From positions 434,001-498,000 of the forward strand of contig CAVSJA010000006.1 of NCBI GenBank assembly GCA_963728145.1: DNA of 64,000 bases, in the 5' to 3' direction. The notes beneath the pieces are model-generated. The model was not told the DNA's origin, ran no database searches, and saw only the letters and a list, made by a program, of their open reading frames with translations. The position numbers were made by a program, and so were the translations under genes. Position 1 is the first letter of the stretch, and every line of letters starts with the position of its first letter. Shown one piece after another: positions 43,536 to 52,520 of the stretch. This DNA is from CAVSJA01 sp963728145. GTDB taxonomy: Bacteria > Bacteroidota > Bacteroidia > Chitinophagales > Chitinophagaceae.

Positions 43536-44336
43536 GTGGATGGCAATCTTCTAGCTGGTAAAAATATCGTCATTATTGGAGGCACTGCTGGCCTTGGGCT
43601 TTCTGCAGCAAAAGCGTTTTTAGAAAATGGAGCCAATGTTTTAGTTGTGGGAAGAACTAAAGAATCTGCAACAGAAGCAGGAAAGGAATTGGGCAAAAGC
43701 GCATTGGTTTTTATTGGAGATGCAGTTAAGAAAGAAACTGCCATCAATGCAATAGATAATTGTGTGAAGGAATTCGGTGGTTTTGATGGTTTATATCATG
43801 TTGCCGGTGGCAGCGGAAGAAAATATGGGGATGGTCCATTGCATGAACTGACATTGGAAGGATGGAATGCCACATTAGAATTGAATTTGACCTCACTCAT
43901 GCTTTCCAACCAGGCCGCGGTAAAAAGATTTCTCGAAACAAAAAAAGGCGGCACCATCCTGAATATGGGATCGGTTCTCGGTTATTCACCTTCGCCAAAA
44001 TACTTTACCACGCATGCTTATGCGGCTGCGAAATCGGCAATAATCGGATTTACCAAATCGATAGCTGCATATTATGCAAATGATAACATCAGGATAAATG
44101 TGATCGCTCCTGCGCTGGTGGAAACACCAATGGCACAACGAGCTGCAAACGATGAGGAGATCATCTCTTTTATCAAAACAAAACAACCGCTTGATGGAGG
44201 AAGGATAGGTAGACCACAGGACCTGGATGGAATGGCGGTTTACTTCATGAGTGATCAATCAAAATTCACTACAGGACAGGTGATCAGTGTGGATGGAGGA
44301 TGGGCAATAACAGAAGGACAATGGAACAGCGAATAA
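43536..44336 (+). CDS. Short-chain dehydrogenase/reductase
   Basis: A 266 residue NAD(P)-dependent oxidoreductase of the classical SDR group. The cofactor loop is IVIIGGTAGLGLSAAKAF, with catalytic residues in NMGSVLGYSPSPKYFTTHAYAAAKSAIIGF (Ser, Tyr, Lys in YAAAK) and the C-terminal GQVISVDGGW. The start is GTG at 43536; no in-frame ATG fits. In this setting an L-fucose or other sugar dehydrogenase is possible. The ROK gene follows after 9 bases. Confidence 0.88.
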   Translation: MDGNLLAGKNIVIIGGTAGLGLSAAKAFLENGANVLVVGRTKESATEAGKELGKSALVFIGDAVKKETAINAIDNCVKEFGGFDGLYHVAGGSGRKYGDGPLHELTLEGWNATLELNLTSLMLSNQAAVKRFLETKKGGTILNMGSVLGYSPSPKYFTTHAYAAAKSAIIGFTKSIAAYYANDNIRINVIAPALVETPMAQRAANDEEIISFIKTKQPLDGGRIGRPQDLDGMAVYFMSDQSKFTTGQVISVDGGWAITEGQWNSE

Positions 44337-44345
44337 ATAAATAGA

Positions 44346-45248
44346 ATGAATTTAAACGCAATTGGAATTGATTTGGGTGGAACGCGAATTAAGGCGGTGA
44401 TACTGGATCAGAGTGGAAAACTGATCCATCAGCAATACTCTGCTACACAGGATGGGGAAGGAGAGGGCTGGAAGGTTGCTGTGTTGGTAATCGTGAATGA
44501 ATTGAAAGCAAAACTAAATGGAAAGAAATTCGTGATTGGAATTTCCGCTCCCGGAATATCTAATGATGATAATACCGCAATAGCGCATATGCCTGGTAGA
44601 CTGGATGGATTGGAAAATCTTGTCTGGTCAGAACTGTTTCAACAAAAAACCTGGGTTTTGAATGACGCTGTTGCTGCATTGATGGCTGAATCAAGATTGG
44701 GCGCTGCGCAAAAAAGAAAGCACGCAATTCTACTAACATTAGGCACCGGTGTTGGCGGTGCAATATTGATTGATGACAAACCCTACCAGGGTGCATTTCA
44801 AAAGGCGGGTCATCTTGGGCATAGCAGCGTGAATGAAACCGGTGATTGTGATATTACCGGCATTCCGGGAAGTCTTGAAGATGCAATTGGTAATGCTACG
44901 GTATCGAAACGTTCATTAGGAAAATACCCGAATACACATGAATTACTGGAAGCATATCGCAAGGGAGATCATTTCGCAAGATGGGTTTGGTTAACTTCTG
45001 TAAGAAAACTTGCGATAGGTATTGCTTCCTTCACCAATATTCTATCGCCGCAATGCGTGGTGCTCGCCGGTGGTATAACCGAAGCGGGAAAAGATTTATT
45101 TGAACCCCTGGAAACCTTTCTTGAATTGTATGAATGGAGAACGGGAGGAAACAAAACTGAGATTCTGCGCGCGGAATTCGGTGACATGGCCGGTGCGACC
45201 GGAGCCGCTTGTTTTGCATTGGAAAAACTAGCTTCCATATCTGAATGA
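44346..45248 (+). CDS. ROK family sugar kinase-like protein without zinc motif
   Basis: A 300 residue ROK protein. The ATP loop IGIDLGGTRIKAVILD and the catalytic Asp region WVLNDAVAALMAE are present, as are LGTGVGGAILID and GHLGHSSV. The usual zinc signature (CxCGxxGCxE) reads GDCDITGIPGSLE, so two of three cysteines are gone. Such proteins are sugar kinases or, with an HTH, repressors; no HTH is present. It is 9 bases after the SDR gene and 39 before the SIS gene. The substrate is unknown. Confidence 0.88.
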   Translation: MNLNAIGIDLGGTRIKAVILDQSGKLIHQQYSATQDGEGEGWKVAVLVIVNELKAKLNGKKFVIGISAPGISNDDNTAIAHMPGRLDGLENLVWSELFQQKTWVLNDAVAALMAESRLGAAQKRKHAILLTLGTGVGGAILIDDKPYQGAFQKAGHLGHSSVNETGDCDITGIPGSLEDAIGNATVSKRSLGKYPNTHELLEAYRKGDHFARWVWLTSVRKLAIGIASFTNILSPQCVVLAGGITEAGKDLFEPLETFLELYEWRTGGNKTEILRAEFGDMAGATGAACFALEKLASISE

Positions 45249-45287
45249 GGAAATTATTATAGAAGTATTCTAAATTACTGGTTGATC

Positions 45288-46067
45288 ATGAACTTAACGA
45301 ACGAGTATTTAAAAAAATGCAGCGATATCATCGAAAAGGTCAGGAAACAGGGGCCAGAGATTTTAAAAGCTGCAAAATGGTTTACTGAAACAATTCTTGC
45401 TGGCCGAATGGTTCATGTTTTCGGAAGTGGTCATAGCAGAATCATGGTTGAAGAACTTTGGCCGCGTTATGGTTCCTTTCCTGGTTTTAATCCCATTGTT
45501 GAACTTTCACTTACTTATCACAATAGTGTTGTTGGCGCAAACGGGCAAAGACAGGCAATGTTTTTGGAAAATGTGTCGGGACTGGCAGAAAGAATTCTAC
45601 GCAATTTCAATTTGAGTGATAAGGATTCTGCATTAGTGGTTTCATCGAGCGGTTGCAATATTGTGCCAATTGAAATGGCCGAATTATTCCAAAAGAAAAA
45701 AATAAAAGTTGTTGCGCTTGTAACCAAAGATCATTTGGAAGGATCGGTTAGTAAGAGAAAGGACGGAAAAAAACTTTCCGATTTTGCAGATCTCATAATC
45801 GATAGTGGAGCACCGGTTGGAGACTCAATGATTAAGGTGCCCGGCCTGGAAACACCGGTTTCACCTGGTTCAACAGTTGGGGGTATAATGATCGTGAATT
45901 CCATCAAAGCAGAAACGGCAAGATTGCTCACTGAAGCGGGCCAACCGCCGAAGGTTTTAACTGCAGGAGTTGTTGTAGGAGCGGAAAAAGCAAACGAATT
46001 ATTCGAAAGCGCCTATGACGAACATGCCAGAAGACTTGCAAAACTCTATGAACTCAATAATGAATAA
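45288..46067 (+). CDS. SIS domain sugar isomerase-like protein (UPF0309 type)
   Basis: A 259 residue SIS-fold protein from the ATG at 45288. The phosphosugar pocket is VHVFGSGHSRIMVEELWPR and LVVSSSGCNIVPIEMAELF. SIS proteins isomerise, etherify or sense phosphosugars; this subgroup is uncharacterised. It sits between the ROK gene and the MetE-like gene in the fucoside locus and may act on the ROK product, an inference from order alone. Its last codons overlap an AATCAATAAT repeat. Confidence 0.85.
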   Translation: MNLTNEYLKKCSDIIEKVRKQGPEILKAAKWFTETILAGRMVHVFGSGHSRIMVEELWPRYGSFPGFNPIVELSLTYHNSVVGANGQRQAMFLENVSGLAERILRNFNLSDKDSALVVSSSGCNIVPIEMAELFQKKKIKVVALVTKDHLEGSVSKRKDGKKLSDFADLIIDSGAPVGDSMIKVPGLETPVSPGSTVGGIMIVNSIKAETARLLTEAGQPPKVLTAGVVVGAEKANELFESAYDEHARRLAKLYELNNE

Positions 46068-46087
46068 TTAATCAATAATCAATAATT
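46056..46087. repeat. AATCAATAAT-family arm
   Basis: Tandem AATCAATAAT words span the end of the SIS gene and the start of the next gene, the same vocabulary as 24968-25062. Confidence 0.7.
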
Positions 46088-46088
46088 G

Positions 46089-47111
46089 ATGATTCCGATA
46101 AGAACAACCGTAGTTGGAAGTTATCCTTTCCCAGGGTGGTTAGAGTTTTCCTCACGCAATTTGAATCAGTTTGGTGCCGCGGACATTGAAGAAATGATCG
46201 AAGACGCGGTAGTTGCGGCAATTCATGACCAGGTAACAGCGGGATTGGACGTAATTACCGATGGTGAACAAACCCGGCTTGATTTCAATCTTTCTTTTTA
46301 TGGATACATAAAAGGAATAGAGAACAATGAAACTGAAACGAGAAAATTTGGTCCGCCTGCGCATGACCAACGAGGAAAAAACAATATCGTTGGCGAATTG
46401 AAAGCGCCAAATGGTTTGGGCGCGGTTAAAGAATACCAACGATTAAAAAAACTTGCACCGCAGGGACCTGTCTTGAAGGCAAGTATTCCCGGACCTTATA
46501 CATTAAGCGGACGATTATTACCCAATGACAAATACAAGGATCGTTACGCGATTACCGAGGCATTGTTGCCAATTATCAGAAAAGAATTGGAGGATCTTGT
46601 TGAAGCAGGATGCAAGGAAATAACTGTTGATGAACCTTCGATGAGTTGTTATGCGTACAAAGAGAATACTAAACGATTCGTGGATATATTCAATCGCACG
46701 GTAAAACCGGTAGTTGGAAAATGCAATCTTTCAACCCATCTCTGTTTTGGTAATTTCAAAGGGAGGCCTGTTGGATATCGCAGCATAAAACCCATGCTTC
46801 CTGATTTCCTCGATCTGACAGTTGATGAAATTCATATCGAAATGGCCAATCGTGAATTCGCAGAAATCGAATTGCTGTCTCCGTTTGCAGAGAAGATGAA
46901 TGTTGCGGTGGGAATAATCGACGTGAAGAACTATTATATCGAATCAGTGGAAGATGTAATTGAAAGGATACAGAAATGCCTGAAATATGTTCCCGCAAAA
47001 AAATTATCCGTAGCTCCCGATTGTGGTTTGAGCCAAACGGCAAGATGGGCATCGCGGCAAAAGCTGGTCAATATGGTCAAAGGCGCGAAAAAAGTAAGAG
47101 AGACTTTATAA
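46089..47111 (+). CDS. MetE C-terminal-like methyltransferase
   Basis: A 340 residue protein related to the catalytic half of cobalamin-independent methionine synthase. The N terminus TTVVGSYPFPGWL and GLDVITDGEQTRLDF are typical. The zinc site is kept: H and C in CNLSTHLCFGNF, a Glu in DEIHIEMANREF and C in LSVAPDCGLSQT. Stand-alone versions of this domain act on diverse methyl donors and thiols. Its place inside a sugar locus is odd and does not explain its role. Confidence 0.85.
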   Translation: MIPIRTTVVGSYPFPGWLEFSSRNLNQFGAADIEEMIEDAVVAAIHDQVTAGLDVITDGEQTRLDFNLSFYGYIKGIENNETETRKFGPPAHDQRGKNNIVGELKAPNGLGAVKEYQRLKKLAPQGPVLKASIPGPYTLSGRLLPNDKYKDRYAITEALLPIIRKELEDLVEAGCKEITVDEPSMSCYAYKENTKRFVDIFNRTVKPVVGKCNLSTHLCFGNFKGRPVGYRSIKPMLPDFLDLTVDEIHIEMANREFAEIELLSPFAEKMNVAVGIIDVKNYYIESVEDVIERIQKCLKYVPAKKLSVAPDCGLSQTARWASRQKLVNMVKGAKKVRETL

Positions 47112-47120
47112 TTTGGATCC

Positions 47121-47257
47121 CTCTGCGTCCTCTGCGCTTCTTTGTGTCCTCTGCGTCCTAAAAAGCCTACACTAGAGTCACTAAGTAAATACTAAGTCTC
47201 CAATTGCGTAGGCCTTTTAGGACGCAGAGGACACAAAGAAGCGCAGAGGACGCAGAG
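47121..47257. repeat. 50-bp near-perfect inverted repeat (CTCTGCGTCC words)
   Basis: The arms at 47121-47170 and 47208-47257 match at 49 of 50 positions in inverted orientation, with a 37 base loop. Each arm holds three or four CTCTGCGTC-type words and ends in the AAGCCTAC/GTAGGCCTT tip. The right arm ends 2 bases before the next ATG, so an RNA hairpin would cover its ribosome-binding region. It may be a terminator for the upstream unit. Confidence 0.95.
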
Positions 47258-47259
47258 AA

Positions 47260-48123
47260 ATGCAGGTATTCATGAAGAAAGTTAAATACAAGGATGAAGC
47301 TTTTATTAAAGAGATCACCAAAACTCTTTCCGATCATCATCATTTCCATCTCTACTGGTTGGGGCAATCCGGTTATTTACTACAATGGAAAGGACAGCAG
47401 GTATTGATCGATCCTTATCTCTCAGATTCGCTTACGAAAAAATATGAAAACACAAACAAACCGCACGTGCGAATCAGCGAAAGAGTGGTTGACCCTTCAT
47501 TATTAACAAATATTTCAATTGTCAGCTCAAGTCATAACCACACTGATCACCTGGATGGGGAAACGCTCATACCATTATTAAAAAATAATCAAAACATACA
47601 TTTCATCATACCAGAAGCAAACCGAACGTTCGTTGCAGAAAGAGTTGGTTGTGCAATTGATTTTCCAAAAGGGTTGAATGAATGGAAGTTCTATAGCACA
47701 GGTGATTTCACTTTCCATGGTATTCCTTCTAAACATAATGAGATTGAAAGAGATGAGAAAGGAAACTGCAAGTACATGGGCTATGTGATTGAATTTGATC
47801 AATGGAGAATTTATCATAGCGGAGATACTCTTTGGTTTGATGGTATGGTTGAAATGCTTAAGCCATTTGAAGTTGATATTGCTATTCTTCCAATAAATGG
47901 TAATGATCCTGCTCGTGGAGTCGCAGGAAATTTATCTTGTGCGGAAGCTGCAAAACTTGGGAATGCTATCAATGCCAGGCTGGTGATTCCTTGTCATTTT
48001 GACCTCTTTAGCTTTAATACCGCTGATCCAAATGAGTTTGCGCGTGAAGCGAAATCGATTGCGCAACCTTTTTATATACTTCAACAAGGCGAAAGTTTTA
48101 ACAGTTCACATTTTACTGAGTAA
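47260..48123 (+). CDS. UlaG-like MBL-fold metal-dependent hydrolase
   Basis: A 287 residue metallo-beta-lactamase-fold protein. The pattern WLGQSGYLLQWKGQQVLIDPYLSDS, the metal motif SSHNHTDHLD, YHSGDTLW and LVIPCHFDLF match the UlaG (ascorbate-6-phosphate lactonase) branch. In this locus a sugar lactonase acting after the SDR is possible but not shown. ATG at 47260 lies directly behind the large inverted repeat; ATG at 47272 is an alternative. Confidence 0.88.
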   Translation: MQVFMKKVKYKDEAFIKEITKTLSDHHHFHLYWLGQSGYLLQWKGQQVLIDPYLSDSLTKKYENTNKPHVRISERVVDPSLLTNISIVSSSHNHTDHLDGETLIPLLKNNQNIHFIIPEANRTFVAERVGCAIDFPKGLNEWKFYSTGDFTFHGIPSKHNEIERDEKGNCKYMGYVIEFDQWRIYHSGDTLWFDGMVEMLKPFEVDIAILPINGNDPARGVAGNLSCAEAAKLGNAINARLVIPCHFDLFSFNTADPNEFAREAKSIAQPFYILQQGESFNSSHFTE

Positions 48124-48177
48124 AACAAGGCTTTTTAGCTTATTTTGGTAACTTTAACCGCTCCAAATGATTGCTGA

Positions 48178-50913
48178 ATGAAGAGGTTTCTTTCAAAAAA
48201 GATACTTGTGGTTGCTCTGTTGTTGATCGCTGCGATTGTGATATTTACTTTCAGCACCAATGACCCAAAGATCGATTACAATACCCAGGTCAAACCCATC
48301 TTTAATAAAAAATGTATTGCCTGCCATGGCGGTGTGAAACGCAAAGCAGGATTCAGTTTATTATTCCGCTCTGAAGCACTTGCAAATAATGAATCAGGAA
48401 AACCTGCTATCGTTCCAGGAAAGCCAGGTGAAAGTGAATTGATCAGAAGGATCACTTTAAATGATCCTGAAGAACGCATGCCTTATAAACATGATCCGTT
48501 AAGTGAAAAGGAAGTTGAGATCTTACGCAAATGGATCAAACAGGGAGCACAATGGGGAGATCATTGGGCTTATGTTTCGGTAAAGGAAGAAAAAGCTCCA
48601 GCCATCGAAAACGAATGGATAAAGAATGACGTAGATAAATTCATCCTGAAAAAACTTGAAGAAAAGGAATTGACTCCGTCTGCAGAAGCTGAGAAAGAAG
48701 TACTATTAAGAAGAGTAGCTCTTGATCTCATCGGCACACAACCATCTCCTTCAATAGCGCAGCAATTCCTGAAAAGCAATGAGTCAAACGCTTATGAAAA
48801 ACTCGTTGATTCCCTGCTTGCATCGCCACAATACGGAGAACGTTGGACAGCGGTGTGGTTAGACCTCGCGCGCTATGCAGATACCAAAGGTTATGAAAAA
48901 GACGGCGGCAGGAATATCTGGAAATATCGGGATTGGCTGATCAGGGCCTTTAATGAAGACAAGCCATATGATCAATTTCTGACCGAACAAATTGCAGGTG
49001 ACCTCTTACCAAGTCCAACCGATGCACAATATATAGCAACCGCGTTTCATCGCAATTCGATGGCAAATGATGAAGGTGGAACGGACAATGAAGAATTTCG
49101 GATTGCAGCGAATATTGACCGCGTGAATACCACCTGGGAAGCTTTGATGGGAACAACCTTTGCTTGTGTTCAATGCCATAGTCATCCGTATGATCCATTC
49201 CGTCACGAAGAGTATTACAGTTTCCTGGCATTTTTCGATAATAACAGAGATGAAGATGTGCCTGATGAATTTCCTGTCTTGCGAGAGTTTAATGATTCCA
49301 TGAAGGTAGAAATTGATAAGCTCACCCAATGGCTGAAAGAAAATGTAAATGATTCATCGGCGAATACTATCCGGCAGTTCGTTCGTACCTGGCAACCAGC
49401 GATCAATTCTACACGTGCAGATAATATTCGTCGGAACTCTACTGAGAATAACGAATATGCACTTTTCTTCCGAAACAATTCCCTTGGCAGGATAAACCAG
49501 GTTAAACTGGATAACAGCGATCAATTGATGTTTCGATATTCTACCTGGTGGCCTGGAGGAATTTTGAAAATCACTGCAGACGCCCCCAATGGTCCGGTTC
49601 TAAAAACTTTGAACGTTAAGAAAACACAAGGGTGGGAAATTATTGCGTTGGATATACCATTGCAAAATGGAACAAAGGATATTTATCTGACGTATCATAA
49701 CCCTTCTGTAAAGGATACCTTGAACGGCATTATTATGTTCAACTGGTTTTATTTCACACGCCAGTTTCCTGGCCGCGGTATTGCAGGCTATGAAAATTTC
49801 AAGAGATCGTATTGGAATCTGGTCACGGCCGATGTTCCGGGCACACCTATTATGATGGAGAATCCTCAGGATTGGCGGCGCAAGACGCATGTATTTGAAA
49901 GAGGGAATTGGCTGGTAAAAGGAAAAGAAGTAAGTCCAAAAGTTCCGAATGCATTTAAGACAGCCATACCCGCGAATGCACCCGAAAACAGGATGGGATT
50001 GGCAATGTGGATGACTGATAAAAAGAATCCACTTGTTTCAAGAACATTGATTAACCGTTTGTGGGAGCAGTTATTCGGAACCGGCATAATTGAAACGCTT
50101 GAAGACATGGGCACACAAGGAATGACTCCAACTCACCAGGAATTGCTCGACTATCTCTCATGGAAATTGATGAACGATAACAAGTGGAGCATGAAGAAAA
50201 CATTGAAACAGATTGTGATGAGCGCCACTTATCGCCAGGATTCCAGATTAACTGAAGAATTGAAGCAAAAAGATCTCTATAATAAATACTATGCAAGAGG
50301 CCCAAGGATCAGATTATCGTCTGAACAATTGCGTGATCAACATCTAAGTATTTCAGGAGTGCTTTCATCAAAAATGTATGGCCCATCGGTTATGCCCTGG
50401 CAGCCTGATGGTATCTGGCTTTCGCCGTACAACAGCGCACGCTGGCAGAGTAGCAAAGGAGAAGATCAATACCGCAGGGGGATTTACACTTATTGGAAGC
50501 GTTCTGCACCCTATCCATCAATGATCGCATTCGATGGAGCGCAAAGAAATGTTTGCAATGCGCGACGCATTCGTACCAACACTCCATTGCAGGCACTCAC
50601 TACTTTGAATGATTCAGCATATCTCGATATGGCAAGGCATTTCGCATACCGGATGGAAAAAAATGGAGGAAACGATCTTCGTCAGAGGATTTCAAAAGGA
50701 TATGAATGGGCCTTGTTCAAGCAAATTTCCGAAGCAAAACTTAATGTATTCGTAGTTCTCTATAACAAAGCGCTGAACGAATTCAAAGCGGATAAGGATA
50801 AGACTTGTGAGATGATTGGATTAATGAGCGAGAACAATAAACCGGAAACGGCAGCCATGGTTGTGGTTGCAAATGCAATTTTGAATTTGGATGAAGTAGT
50901 AACGAAGAATTAA
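48178..50913 (+). CDS. Cytochrome-type DUF1549/DUF1553 protein (planctomycete-style)
   Basis: A 911 residue exported protein. One N-terminal membrane segment (about 8-25) precedes a haem c-type motif C46-IAC49-H50 (PSCyt1 domain). DUF1549 follows (NDVDKFILKKLEEKEL to LLASPQYGERWTAVWLDLARYADTKGYEKD), then a lectin-like insert, then DUF1553 from about residue 610 (KNPLVSRTLINRLWEQLFGTGIIETLEDMG) with RRIRTNTPLQALTTLND. This set is abundant in Planctomycetes and Verrucomicrobia, often near sulfatases and glycosidases. Its biochemical role is not settled. A DUF1501 gene follows after 45 bases. Confidence 0.92.
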   Translation: MKRFLSKKILVVALLLIAAIVIFTFSTNDPKIDYNTQVKPIFNKKCIACHGGVKRKAGFSLLFRSEALANNESGKPAIVPGKPGESELIRRITLNDPEERMPYKHDPLSEKEVEILRKWIKQGAQWGDHWAYVSVKEEKAPAIENEWIKNDVDKFILKKLEEKELTPSAEAEKEVLLRRVALDLIGTQPSPSIAQQFLKSNESNAYEKLVDSLLASPQYGERWTAVWLDLARYADTKGYEKDGGRNIWKYRDWLIRAFNEDKPYDQFLTEQIAGDLLPSPTDAQYIATAFHRNSMANDEGGTDNEEFRIAANIDRVNTTWEALMGTTFACVQCHSHPYDPFRHEEYYSFLAFFDNNRDEDVPDEFPVLREFNDSMKVEIDKLTQWLKENVNDSSANTIRQFVRTWQPAINSTRADNIRRNSTENNEYALFFRNNSLGRINQVKLDNSDQLMFRYSTWWPGGILKITADAPNGPVLKTLNVKKTQGWEIIALDIPLQNGTKDIYLTYHNPSVKDTLNGIIMFNWFYFTRQFPGRGIAGYENFKRSYWNLVTADVPGTPIMMENPQDWRRKTHVFERGNWLVKGKEVSPKVPNAFKTAIPANAPENRMGLAMWMTDKKNPLVSRTLINRLWEQLFGTGIIETLEDMGTQGMTPTHQELLDYLSWKLMNDNKWSMKKTLKQIVMSATYRQDSRLTEELKQKDLYNKYYARGPRIRLSSEQLRDQHLSISGVLSSKMYGPSVMPWQPDGIWLSPYNSARWQSSKGEDQYRRGIYTYWKRSAPYPSMIAFDGAQRNVCNARRIRTNTPLQALTTLNDSAYLDMARHFAYRMEKNGGNDLRQRISKGYEWALFKQISEAKLNVFVVLYNKALNEFKADKDKTCEMIGLMSENNKPETAAMVVVANAILNLDEVVTKN

Positions 50914-50924
50914 GCATCGCCCCG

Positions 50925-50955
50925 TCGGCGGTTATAAACCCCGGCGGCGGCTTTA
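50925..50955. repeat. CCGGCGGCGGC hairpin in operon gap
   Basis: CGCCCCGTCGGCGG...CCCCGGCGGCGGCTTTA, a near copy of 21786-21824, lies between the DUF1553 and DUF1501 genes. Confidence 0.6.
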
Positions 50956-50958
50956 AAT

Positions 50959-52461
50959 ATGACACGACGCGAACAATACAATCAAAAATTATTGAGGGAA
51001 GCGCAGGCAGCCCAGCTGCGCCTCCACACACGTAGGCATTTTCTAAAAGAGAGCGCAATGGGACTCGGTGCACTCGCATTGGGATCTTTATTTGGATCAT
51101 GCGAATCGCGCTCATCATCCCCAGTTGTTTTTGATCCGGCACATCCTTTATTGCCAAAATCACCACCATTCTTTGGCAAAGCCAAATCTGTGATCTACCT
51201 GCATATGGCAGGAGCGCCATCTCAACTTGAACTCTTCGACTATAAACCTGAATTGATAAAGATGGATGGACAGGATTGTCCGCCATCCTTACTCGAAGGA
51301 AAACGATTTGCGTTCATACGTGGTGTACCGAAAATGCTGGGCCCGCAAGCGACATTTGCACAAGTCGGACAAAGCAGGCAATGGATCAGCAATCATCTAC
51401 CGCATTTTCAAACCATCGCAGATGAAGTATCTTTTTTGAAAGCGGTGAAAACAGATCAATTCAATCATGCGCCAGCACAATTATTAATGCATACCGGAAG
51501 TGCGCGTTTGGGAAGACCAAGCATGGGTTCATGGGTTACTTATGGATTGGGAACCGAGAATCAAAACTTACCTGGCTTTGTGGTGTTGACCAGTGGTGGA
51601 AATTTTCCCGATGCAGGCAAAACGGTATGGGGTAGTGGATTCCTGCCCTCGGTTTATCAAGGTGTACAATGCAGAAGTGCAGGTGACCCCGTTTTGTTTA
51701 TTAAAGATCCCAATGGCATGAGCCGTGATCTTCGCAAGGCTTCGATCGATGCAATTAATGAAGTAAATCAGCTTGAATACCAGGAATACAATGATCCGGA
51801 AATATTGAGTCGTATCTCTCAGTATGAAATGGCCTATCGCATGCAAGTCTCGGTTCCGGAAACAATGAACATAAATAGTGAACCGCAATACATTCAAGAA
51901 ATGTACGGCACCCAGCCCGGCAGGGAATGTTTTGCAAACAATGCCCTGCTCGCAAGAAAATTAGTGGAAAAAGGCGTTCGCTATGTTCAACTATTTGACT
52001 GGGGTTGGGATGCGCATGGAGATAATTCAAGCAATGCGTTGGATGTTGGCATCATCAATAAATATCGTTCAGTCGATAAAGCAATGACTGCGTTGATTCT
52101 CGATCTCAAACAAAGAGGAATGCTGGAAGAAACATTGGTGGTATGGGGTGGAGAATTTGGAAGAACACCAATGATGGAAAATCGGAATGGAGCTCATAAT
52201 CCGTATAAAGGACGAGATCATCATACAGAAGCATTCACTATTTGGATGGCCGGAGCCGGAATCAAAAAAGGATTCAGCTATGGAGAAACTGATGAAATAG
52301 GGTACAGTGCGATCAGTGGAAAAGTTGAAGCCTTCGATATCCAGGCAACCATTCTCCAACAATTAGGATTCGATCACGAAAAATTCACCCACGAATTCCA
52401 GGGAAGACCGTTCAGGTTGACTGATGTGAGTGGGAGAGTGATTGAAGAAATACTTGCTTAG
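50959..52461 (+). CDS. DUF1501 protein, Tat-exported lipoprotein
   Basis: A 500 residue protein. A twin-arginine signal (TRRHFLKESAMGLGALALGSLFGSC) ends in a lipobox-like cysteine. The alkaline-phosphatase/sulfatase-like fold is suggested by VIYLHMAGAPSQLELFDYKPEL, VRYVQLFDWGWDAHGDN and VVWGGEFGRTPMMENRNG...GRDHH, the DUF1501 hallmarks. It almost always accompanies DUF1549/DUF1553 genes, as here. The substrate is not known; no sulfatase formylglycine motif is seen. Confidence 0.9.
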   Translation: MTRREQYNQKLLREAQAAQLRLHTRRHFLKESAMGLGALALGSLFGSCESRSSSPVVFDPAHPLLPKSPPFFGKAKSVIYLHMAGAPSQLELFDYKPELIKMDGQDCPPSLLEGKRFAFIRGVPKMLGPQATFAQVGQSRQWISNHLPHFQTIADEVSFLKAVKTDQFNHAPAQLLMHTGSARLGRPSMGSWVTYGLGTENQNLPGFVVLTSGGNFPDAGKTVWGSGFLPSVYQGVQCRSAGDPVLFIKDPNGMSRDLRKASIDAINEVNQLEYQEYNDPEILSRISQYEMAYRMQVSVPETMNINSEPQYIQEMYGTQPGRECFANNALLARKLVEKGVRYVQLFDWGWDAHGDNSSNALDVGIINKYRSVDKAMTALILDLKQRGMLEETLVVWGGEFGRTPMMENRNGAHNPYKGRDHHTEAFTIWMAGAGIKKGFSYGETDEIGYSAISGKVEAFDIQATILQQLGFDHEKFTHEFQGRPFRLTDVSGRVIEEILA

Positions 52462-52492
52462 GTTGGCGACCGCCTCAGGCGGGTCGCAAACC
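52460..52492. terminator. Hairpin after DUF1501 gene
   Basis: GGCGACCGCCT and AGGCGGGTCGC form a nearly perfect stem, with flanking AGGTT/AACCT extending it. No T run follows, so it may be an attenuator or processing site within the unit. Confidence 0.55.
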
Positions 52493-52520
52493 TTTAGTTA
52501 GATCACCTTAGAATATTCAC

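Noticed and set aside
43540..43554. ATG close to the SDR start
   Set aside because: It is out of frame and stops after a few codons; GTG at 43536 keeps the cofactor-binding N terminus.
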